From Euryarchaeota archaeon UBA346 (GTDB taxonomy: Archaea > Thermoplasmatota > E2 > DHVEG-1): a stretch of DNA of 8,481 nt. Location: the NCBI GenBank assembly GCA_002496355.1, contig DAJP01000029.1, positions 1,575-10,055 on the forward strand, given 5' to 3'. Within the stretch, counting starts at the first letter, position 1. Each line of letters opens with the position of its first letter. Shown here in pieces: positions 1-4,808 of this stretch. Below the pieces are notes generated by a model. The model saw only the letters and a list, made by a program, of their open reading frames with translations, was not told where the DNA came from and did no database searches. A program made the translations under genes and the position numbers.

Positions 1-1398
1 CCACGAGTATTCTGGTTCGTCATGGGAGAATATCTCCCCCCACCATCATCCTTATTGATCCTTGCAGCGTACGTCGAACGAGAACTCCCTGGAGTTGACA
101 TCGAAATCGTCGACTGCCAAGCCGACAGACTCGATTGGAAAGGTCTGGAGAAATATATCGAATCAACAGCACCATCCATAATCCTCACCTCTGGTTTTAC
201 CACCAACGCATATAGTTGTGTAAGAACCTGTGAGATAGCGAAAACCATCAATGAGGATATCACAACAATCGTTGGCGGTATTCATTTTTCGTTCACCGCG
301 GAAGAATCACTTCAGAACTATCCAGAGATTGATTTCATTGTCAGAGGCGAAGGGGAACAAACCGTTGTTGATCTCATAAAAACCATTCAAAACAAAGGAA
401 AGTTTAGTGACGTGAGAGGAATCTCCTATCGAAATAATGATGCTGTTGTTCATACCCCCCCACGTCCCTTGATAGAAAATCTTGATACCCTGCCTTACCC
501 CGCATATCATCTCGTTGAAAAACATTTGAAGCAATATCATTTCACCATGATGGCTGGGAGAAACACACGCTACATGATACTTGAAGGAGCTCGCGGGTGT
601 AATCATCACTGTTCTTTTTGCACGCAATGGAACCACTGGGGCAGCAGATGGAGAACAAAATCGGCGAAAAGGATCGCAGATGAAATCGAATATCTCCACA
701 ATACCTACGGGGGTGTATTCCTCTGGTTCGCGGATGATCATATGAGACTGGGCACTCGGGGAAAACAACTTTATGAAGAGCTCCGACAGAAGGAAAGTAA
801 CAAAGACGTCATGCTGTTCTTTCAAGCTCGGATCGATGATATCGCAACACATCCTGATCTGATGGCTAAACTCAGAAACGTTGGCACGTATTGGATCCTC
901 TGCGGCGTCGAAACGAATTCAGAGGAGATGCTCCGGGAATACAAGAAAGGAATTAAAACGCAGGATGCCTATCAAGCGATGAACGTCCTGAAGCAAAACG
1001 ATATCTTCTCTCAAGCGATGTTTGTTATCGGCGGGCGTAAAGATACCCATAAGTCTATCGAGCGACTCCGACAATACTCAACCGATCTTACCCCAGATAT
1101 TGCAATTTATACCGCGCTGACTCCCTTTCCCGGGACTATCTATTATGAGACTGCAAAAAAAAACGGGTGGATTGAAGATACCAATTATTCAAATTACGAT
1201 ATGGCGCATGCGATCATGCCAACCGAGACGTTAACTCGAAAGGAAGTCCAGGAAGAACTCTGGCGTTGTTATCGTAATTTTTATGGATCACTGACCAGGG
1301 GTATTACGGGAGTGCTTTCGAAAAATAAACTGAAACGAACAATGTACCAGCATATGGCCGGGCAGTTCGTTCTAGAAAAATTCAGGAGATTAATTTGA
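1..1398 (+). CDS. B12-binding-type radical SAM protein, 5' end outside window
   Basis: The frame is open from base 1 to the TGA at 1396-1398. The ATG at 22 is probably internal: it has no Shine-Dalgarno match, the codons before it read on (PRVFWFV), and family members carry roughly 25 residues before the PP..L..LAAY segment seen here. Numbering from that ATG, residues 1-150 resemble a cobalamin-binding Rossmann-like domain, with VGGIHFSF (84-91) and VRGEGEQT (107-114). The radical SAM core follows, with the iron-sulfur motif CNHHCSFC, a CX3CX2C with cysteines 193, 197 and 200, then FADDH (236-240), GVETNSEEML (295-304) and PFPGTIYYETAKKNG (368-382). This layout is that of BchE-like B12 radical SAM enzymes, which use S-adenosylmethionine and a 4Fe-4S cluster for methylation, cyclisation or rearrangement. 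The C-terminal 60 residues are basic and helical. The substrate cannot be read from the sequence. A membrane-protein gene overlaps its stop, which suggests shared translation. Confidence 0.9.
   Translation, partial: PRVFWFVMGEYLPPPSSLLILAAYVERELPGVDIEIVDCQADRLDWKGLEKYIESTAPSIILTSGFTTNAYSCVRTCEIAKTINEDITTIVGGIHFSFTAEESLQNYPEIDFIVRGEGEQTVVDLIKTIQNKGKFSDVRGISYRNNDAVVHTPPRPLIENLDTLPYPAYHLVEKHLKQYHFTMMAGRNTRYMILEGARGCNHHCSFCTQWNHWGSRWRTKSAKRIADEIEYLHNTYGGVFLWFADDHMRLGTRGKQLYEELRQKESNKDVMLFFQARIDDIATHPDLMAKLRNVGTYWILCGVETNSEEMLREYKKGIKTQDAYQAMNVLKQNDIFSQAMFVIGGRKDTHKSIERLRQYSTDLTPDIAIYTALTPFPGTIYYETAKKNGWIEDTNYSNYDMAHAIMPTETLTRKEVQEELWRCYRNFYGSLTRGITGVLSKNKLKRTMYQHMAGQFVLEKFRRLI
1384..1388 (+). promoter_or_regulatory. 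Ribosome binding site for the TTG-started membrane protein
   Basis: AGGAG lies 6 nt before the TTG at 1395-1397, inside the end of the radical SAM gene. It decides the start of the downstream gene, because that frame has no ATG until residue 126. Confidence 0.75.
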
Positions 1399-2108
1399 AA
1401 CTAACAAAAACCCTTTTCATCTATCTAGCGTTTTCTATTATCGCAGCGTTGCTTCTTATTTTTTTAGTAGTAACGACGCCTTCACATACATCCTCACTCT
1501 CCACATCAGAAAAAGGGGTGATTGCCAGTGTACTCATTCTCTGCTGCTGCTTCGGTATTTCTTTTACCCTTAGACCCAATTGGGTACGGAACTATTTCAA
1601 TAGATCAAAGAAACAGGGAAAAAACACGTCATCGCAGGAAAAACGATCTTTCCAAGGTCATCACCCGGAGTGTCTCACCTTTCAGAGTCATACGATTCGT
1701 TGGCGACAGAAGATTTGGTGCGCAGGATGCTTTGGTCTTTTCATTGGTTTATGTGGGTCAATAATTCTAATGATTTTCTATATGATCGTTGATTTCCAAC
1801 TCACAAAAATAATTGCTCTCCTTTTACTTCCCTCAGGCTTCTTTATCCTAGCTGTTGTGTATATTGAAATCCTTCATCGGAGTAAACACGCGACCGTACA
1901 CGCTCTTCTGAACAGTTTCCTACCGCTGAGTTTTTTTCTGATTATCATCACTGTCGGAGAAATTACCGGAGACCTTGTATATGGTCTTTTTTCAATACTG
2001 TTGTGTTTTCTATGGCTTGACACTAGGATCCAACTTTCAAAATCTCGTCATAGAATCCTCTGCAGGAATTGTGTGGAATCCTGTAAAATGTTCACAGAGT
2101 CGTCCTAA
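1395..2108 (+). CDS. Cys/His-rich multi-pass membrane protein, DUF2085-like
   Basis: A 237-residue protein that starts on TTG, overlapping the radical SAM stop by 4 nt (TTGA). Hydrophobic segments that can span the membrane lie near residues 5-28, 41-59, 112-134, 139-160 and 170-210, the last perhaps two helices. Between the second and third is a hydrophilic loop (60-108) leading into a metal-site-like cluster: H89, H90, C93, H99, C109 and C112, the last two in WCAGCFGLFIG. A Cys/His stretch followed by a C-A-x-C-x-G membrane entry recalls the DUF2085 (COG3815) family of uncharacterised membrane proteins; this assignment is by eye and moderate at best. The C-terminal tail carries a second cluster, C223-x2-C226-x3-C230. 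Function is unknown. Coupling to the radical SAM gene suggests the two act in one process, perhaps on a membrane-bound substrate, which is inference. Confidence 0.8.
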   Translation: MKLTKTLFIYLAFSIIAALLLIFLVVTTPSHTSSLSTSEKGVIASVLILCCCFGISFTLRPNWVRNYFNRSKKQGKNTSSQEKRSFQGHHPECLTFQSHTIRWRQKIWCAGCFGLFIGLCGSIILMIFYMIVDFQLTKIIALLLLPSGFFILAVVYIEILHRSKHATVHALLNSFLPLSFFLIIITVGEITGDLVYGLFSILLCFLWLDTRIQLSKSRHRILCRNCVESCKMFTESS

Positions 2109-2452
2109 CGTTTCGAGAGAATACGTAAACCAAAGATAATAATGAAAATCGCTATGACAAATGCAAAAATCCAATTCCATTGAACAGTATTAACCCACGA
2201 AAGCCAGGTATACTGTTTTGCCATATCTTTGATGACCACTTCAAACAAAATCACAAGACCAATAAGGATGATTATGACACCCCAGAACATAGCCCATCCT
2301 CGACCGCCCTTTCCGCCAGCACATTCTTCTTCACATCGTTGATCACGATGTCGGTCATATACCTGTGGCGAACCAGTCAGTGAAGCACCACAGCTTTTAC
2401 AAAAAGTTGCATCATCTTCATTTTTTGTTCCACATTTCGCACAATATACCAT
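2105..2452 (-). CDS. Small zinc-ribbon membrane protein (115 aa)
   Basis: The N-terminus is a treble-clef zinc ribbon with cysteines 4, 7, 18 and 21 (CX2C-X10-CX2C, each pair followed by G). A polar linker follows (24-52) with two more cysteines (40, 44) and a GGKGGRG stretch, then two predicted membrane helices near 53-75 and 92-111 and a basic end (ILSKR). The start chosen is the ATG at 2450-2452: a perfect GGAGGT sits 6 nt ahead of it, and the protein then begins MVYCAKCG, matching MVDCSKCG of the upstream neighbour. A longer reading from a TTG at 2468-2470 adds only six residues and would translate the ribosome binding site. Such zinc-ribbon membrane proteins are common in archaea and uncharacterised; the ribbon probably faces the cytoplasm and could bind nucleic acid or protein. 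The gene has its own TATA box. Its TAG stop overlaps the stop of the convergent plus-strand gene. Confidence 0.85.
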   Translation of the reverse strand: MVYCAKCGTKNEDDATFCKSCGASLTGSPQVYDRHRDQRCEEECAGGKGGRGWAMFWGVIIILIGLVILFEVVIKDMAKQYTWLSWVNTVQWNWIFAFVIAIFIIIFGLRILSKR

Positions 2453-2458
2453 ACCTTG

Positions 2459-2464
2459 ACCTCC
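2459..2464 (-). promoter_or_regulatory. Ribosome binding site for the 115-aa zinc-ribbon gene
   Basis: GGAGGT on the minus strand, 6 nt before the ATG at 2452. It falls inside the longer TTG-started reading of the same frame and so argues for the shorter start. Confidence 0.8.
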
Positions 2465-2491
2465 AACCAATCATCTGATAATCATTCATTC

Positions 2492-2499
2492 TATTTATA
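2492..2499 (-). promoter_or_regulatory. Archaeal TATA box for the 115-aa zinc-ribbon gene
   Basis: TATAAATA on the minus strand, in the 53-nt gap between the two zinc-ribbon genes and preceded by the purine-rich ACAAGA, a possible BRE. With the usual archaeal spacing of about 25 nt, transcription would begin near 2470, giving a leader of roughly 18 nt that contains the GGAGGT. The start point is inferred from spacing only. Confidence 0.65.
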
Positions 2500-2505
2500 T
2501 CTTGT

Positions 2506-3204
2506 TTATGGTTTTTTCCCATGATCCTTAGGAAGATTCAGCATTAAAATCACATATCCTATAAGGAGAACAAAGACAAATATTGATGGTAGACTATTCT
2601 CAAGAGACACTGCTGCAATCCGAATATCAGGAATAGAAAAATGAGTACTGGCATCATAGAGTATTCTTGAAATGATCCAACAGAAGAGTACAAAGAAAAT
2701 AGCGTACAGGAGAGGCGAGAACACCTTTATTTGGAAGAATTTTTTTGAAAGATATTGCGTATAATTCGAAAGCAGGCTTAATGCAAAGAACGGTAAAATA
2801 TATACAAGCAGGATAGCAGCTACAGTCTGAACCTCAGGGGCGTCATCATTGGGAAGTTCCATCACCATGATAATGAGACGAAACACAATCAAAAAAATGA
2901 AGCTCTCAAGCAACGGTCCAACAGGACCAAAGCTACGTTCATACCAAGTCTCCGCACGTTTACCCATCCGGTCTAAACGCTCCTCAAAATGTCGTGCTTC
3001 CTTTTGCGTACCTTCATGGAACTGTTTTGCAGCCTTTGACACCTGGTCCCCGATTTTTTTTCCAGCCTGCTCCATGTTCTGTGCAAACCGTTGTGCTTGT
3101 TGTTCAATGGTCGCCCCAACATCAGAACGTAATGATATACCACAGTTCGTACAAAATACTGCATCATCGTTATTATTTTTCCCGCATTTTGAACAGTCCA
3201 CCAT
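2506..3204 (-). CDS. Zinc-ribbon membrane protein with amphipathic linker (232 aa)
   Basis: The protein opens with a zinc ribbon of cysteines 4, 7, 18 and 21, spaced exactly as in the 115-residue neighbour and identical to it at 16 of the first 25 positions. Residues 28-92 form a long, highly charged, probably helical stretch with hydrophobic residues at regular intervals (around QRFAQNMEQAGKKIGDQVSK), so an amphipathic or coiled-coil helix is likely. Four hydrophobic segments follow near 97-116, 127-147, 161-182 and 206-224, before a short basic tail (KDHGKKP). The ATG has GAGGAG 6 nt upstream. The rest of the protein shares no visible similarity with the neighbour, so the ribbon looks like a reused module on two different membrane domains. 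No function is recognised; the ribbon and helix are probably cytoplasmic. It lies downstream of scpB on the same strand but behind its own promoter region. Confidence 0.85.
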   Translation of the reverse strand: MVDCSKCGKNNNDDAVFCTNCGISLRSDVGATIEQQAQRFAQNMEQAGKKIGDQVSKAAKQFHEGTQKEARHFEERLDRMGKRAETWYERSFGPVGPLLESFIFLIVFRLIIMVMELPNDDAPEVQTVAAILLVYILPFFALSLLSNYTQYLSKKFFQIKVFSPLLYAIFFVLFCWIISRILYDASTHFSIPDIRIAAVSLENSLPSIFVFVLLIGYVILMLNLPKDHGKKP

Positions 3205-3210
3205 ACTTTT

Positions 3211-3216
3211 CTCCTC
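3211..3216 (-). promoter_or_regulatory. Ribosome binding site for the 232-aa zinc-ribbon gene
   Basis: GAGGAG on the minus strand, 6 nt before the ATG at 3204. Confidence 0.75.
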
Positions 3217-3240
3217 AGGCTACGAAATCATATCGAATCA

Positions 3241-3270
3241 ATCCTTAAAAATATACCCTTTTTAAAGGAT
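3241..3270. repeat. Imperfect palindrome over the promoter (candidate operator)
   Basis: Read on the minus strand, the left arm ATCCTTTAAAAA (3270-3259) pairs with the right arm TTTTTAAGGAT (3251-3241), with one extra T in the left arm and a 7-nt centre GGGTATA. It covers both TATA candidates of the 232-aa gene, so a dimeric regulator bound here would block TBP/TFB. It could instead be an AT-rich processing or termination element after scpB, but no T-run follows the right arm. Confidence 0.5.
3245..3268 (-). promoter_or_regulatory. Probable TATA region for the 232-aa zinc-ribbon gene
   Basis: The 109-nt gap between scpB and this gene holds two overlapping AT-rich candidates on the minus strand: TTTAAAAA (about 3266-3259) and TATATTTTTA (3254-3245). 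With archaeal spacing either would give a start between about 3237 and 3222, and a leader of roughly 20-32 nt containing the ribosome binding site. Which one is used cannot be told from the sequence. Confidence 0.5.
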
Positions 3271-3298
3271 GGAAGAAAGTTGATTGACAACTCCCTCG

Positions 3299-3313
3299 AA
3301 AAATCTGATTTTT
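3299..3313 (-). terminator. Weak candidate terminator after scpB
   Basis: Directly after the scpB stop the minus strand reads AAAAATC-A-GATTTTT, a perfect AT-rich palindrome ending in five T. Archaeal termination often needs only a T-tract, so this may end the smc-scpA-scpB transcript. The tract is short and the loop is a single base, so it is weak evidence. Confidence 0.3.
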
Positions 3314-3928
3314 TTACTCGGTTTTCATTTGCGTATGAGGAGGCTCCTCTTCTTCTGCCGCATCTACTGATGTTTCTTCCTTCTCGGAAGGTTCCCGTTG
3401 CTTTTCTTTCACCACATGACCGATGACCTTCTTCGCTAAAAACTCTCGGATCTCCTCTGGTTTTGTCGAATCAATACCAAAATACTCCGGGAACAGATGA
3501 GTTGTTGTGAGAACCTCGGTCGCTCCATGCGGCTCAGAATGAATTAGATGCAGGCTCATCAGCTGGTCCACATCACCATAGATTCGTTCACCTATCATAT
3601 GGCGGAGGTTCGATTGTTTCACGGGCTGATGAAATGCTATCAACGCCAGGGTCTTGAGCAGATCGGTCCGGATCTCTGGTTTTGCCACCATCATCGATTT
3701 ATCGGTGAAGGTCTTTTTCACCTGCATGATGAACTTGCTGCCCGCTTTTACAATCTCAAGAGATGTCTCGTCTTTCCTGTCGATATTATAGGATTCCATG
3801 AGGTGATCGATAGCGTCGGTGACATGCTTTGGTGATAAGCCGGTGGTTTCCTGGATCTCTTCGATACTGAGTGGTTTGCCTGCAGAGAATAACAAGGACT
3901 CAACGACACGATCCTCTTTGATGCTCAT
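3314..3928 (-). CDS. scpB: Segregation and condensation protein B
   Basis: ScpB binds as a dimer to the central part of the kleisin ScpA and regulates the SMC ring in chromosome compaction and segregation. The 204 residues show the family layout: a first winged helix at about 6-78, beginning VVESLLFSAGKPLSIEEI, and a second at about 86-150, with LKTLALIAFHQPV (91-103) and TTTHLFPEYFGI (140-151), the counterpart of the usual TT..FL..FGL signature. A charged, probably disordered tail runs from about 175 to the end, including EEEEPP. Length is near the family norm. The ATG has GGAG 7 nt upstream, and only 13 nt separate it from the scpA stop, so the two are surely cotranscribed. Confidence 0.93.
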   Translation of the reverse strand: MSIKEDRVVESLLFSAGKPLSIEEIQETTGLSPKHVTDAIDHLMESYNIDRKDETSLEIVKAGSKFIMQVKKTFTDKSMMVAKPEIRTDLLKTLALIAFHQPVKQSNLRHMIGERIYGDVDQLMSLHLIHSEPHGATEVLTTTHLFPEYFGIDSTKPEEIREFLAKKVIGHVVKEKQREPSEKEETSVDAAEEEEPPHTQMKTE

Positions 3929-3935
3929 ATTTGTT

Positions 3936-3939
3936 CTCC
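3936..3939 (-). promoter_or_regulatory. Ribosome binding site for scpB
   Basis: GGAG on the minus strand in the 13-nt scpA-scpB gap, 7 nt before the scpB ATG. Confidence 0.65.
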
Positions 3940-3941
3940 AT

Positions 3942-4808
3942 TTAGGTATATCCTATTGTTTTAATAAAAATTTCTCCATATGGGAATTTCTGTTGATGAA
4001 CAATGATCTTTTTTTCATATGCGAGGAACAAGATGGAAATAAACGTCTTGATACGTTCCTCTGCGCTCTCCACCTCGCAGATCTCCGTGAAACTTAAGGT
4101 TTTCTTTGGAAACCGAGATATCTTCTCCCAGACTGCGGCAACATCCTCCTCTAGATGATCCTCATGAGCTGAGCCTTTCATTGCTTTGAACGCTTTTTGT
4201 TCAAGGAGGATGCGTTCTTCTTGCCGGAGGTGGTCGAGCATCTGGTACTGTTCTGATTCCTTCCGCGCCTGGTCAAAGGCGCTGAGCAGCTCAATCAGAG
4301 TGACTTTCCGGGTAGAATCCCGACGTAATGGCTCCTCAAGGGGAGGCTGCGGCATCTTCATCAGAAGATTCGTGTAAGAGTACTCATCGTCATTCGCAAG
4401 CCATGATGACGTGGGTATATCCTCCCAGCCGAACCCCGGTTCGATTTCTTCTTCTTTTGTCTCCATGTTCACCACAAGATGATCGCTCTGCATCCGCAGG
4501 ACCTTCCAAGCCATATAGATGATTTTACCCGCGGTGAGTAGGTCGATTCTTTCTTTCTTTGCTCGTTTCAGATACATCGTGGAGAACCCAACAAGGTCGA
4601 TATCCCAAGGGTTCATATGCTGATTGAGCACTAGATCAAACGCAAGATACACGGAACGGTCAAATGGATCCTGTATGGACGTCGATTCACCAGTGGCTGC
4701 TGCTTTGGCCATCTCAAGGTATTGATTGATCCTGGTCATATCATTGTTTTCATCGATCAAAGCCTTATGGAACAATAAATGGTTTATGATGTCATTATCC
4801 AGCTCCAT
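3942..4808 (-). CDS. scpA: Segregation and condensation protein A (kleisin)
   Basis: ScpA is the kleisin that bridges the two SMC heads and recruits ScpB. The start chosen is the ATG at 4806-4808, giving 288 residues beginning MELDNDIINHLL, because AGGAGGTG lies 7 nt upstream. An in-frame ATG at 4880 would add 24 basic residues (MGISTRNPLDPKEKSRR and so on), overlap smc by 86 nt and lack such a site. Residues 46-115 match the N-terminal SMC-neck-binding domain, with DPFDRSVYLAFDLV and MNPWDIDLVGFSTMYL (65-80). The middle (116-220) is acidic, then charged and helical, the expected ScpB-binding region. The end (222-284) is a winged helix with VWEKISRFPKKTLSFTEIC and LFLAYEKKIIVHQQ, expected to bind the SMC head cap. 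The first 14 nt overlap the end of smc, which points to coupled translation. Confidence 0.93.
   Translation of the reverse strand: MELDNDIINHLLFHKALIDENNDMTRINQYLEMAKAAATGESTSIQDPFDRSVYLAFDLVLNQHMNPWDIDLVGFSTMYLKRAKKERIDLLTAGKIIYMAWKVLRMQSDHLVVNMETKEEEIEPGFGWEDIPTSSWLANDDEYSYTNLLMKMPQPPLEEPLRRDSTRKVTLIELLSAFDQARKESEQYQMLDHLRQEERILLEQKAFKAMKGSAHEDHLEEDVAAVWEKISRFPKKTLSFTEICEVESAEERIKTFISILFLAYEKKIIVHQQKFPYGEIFIKTIGYT

Noticed and set aside
457..463. Run of seven C in the radical SAM gene
   Set aside because: The reading frame is intact on both sides; it is simply proline codons in a linker.
307..852. Long open frame (181 codons) on the minus strand under the radical SAM gene
   Set aside because: It lies wholly antisense to a well-supported enzyme with recognisable motifs, has no ribosome binding site or domain, and looks like a codon-bias shadow.
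1155..1163. Run of nine A in the radical SAM gene as a possible slippage or sequencing-error site
   Set aside because: The frame continues without disruption through conserved residues on both sides (PFPGT before, NGW after), so neither a frameshift nor recoding is needed.
3205..3313. Possible small RNA or short gene in the 109-nt gap after scpB
   Set aside because: No open frame with a start and ribosome binding site and no convincing RNA fold; the promoter palindrome and a weak terminator account for the visible signals.
3819..4097. Plus-strand frame of 92 codons spanning the scpA-scpB junction
   Set aside because: Antisense to two recognised genes, with no promoter or protein features of its own.
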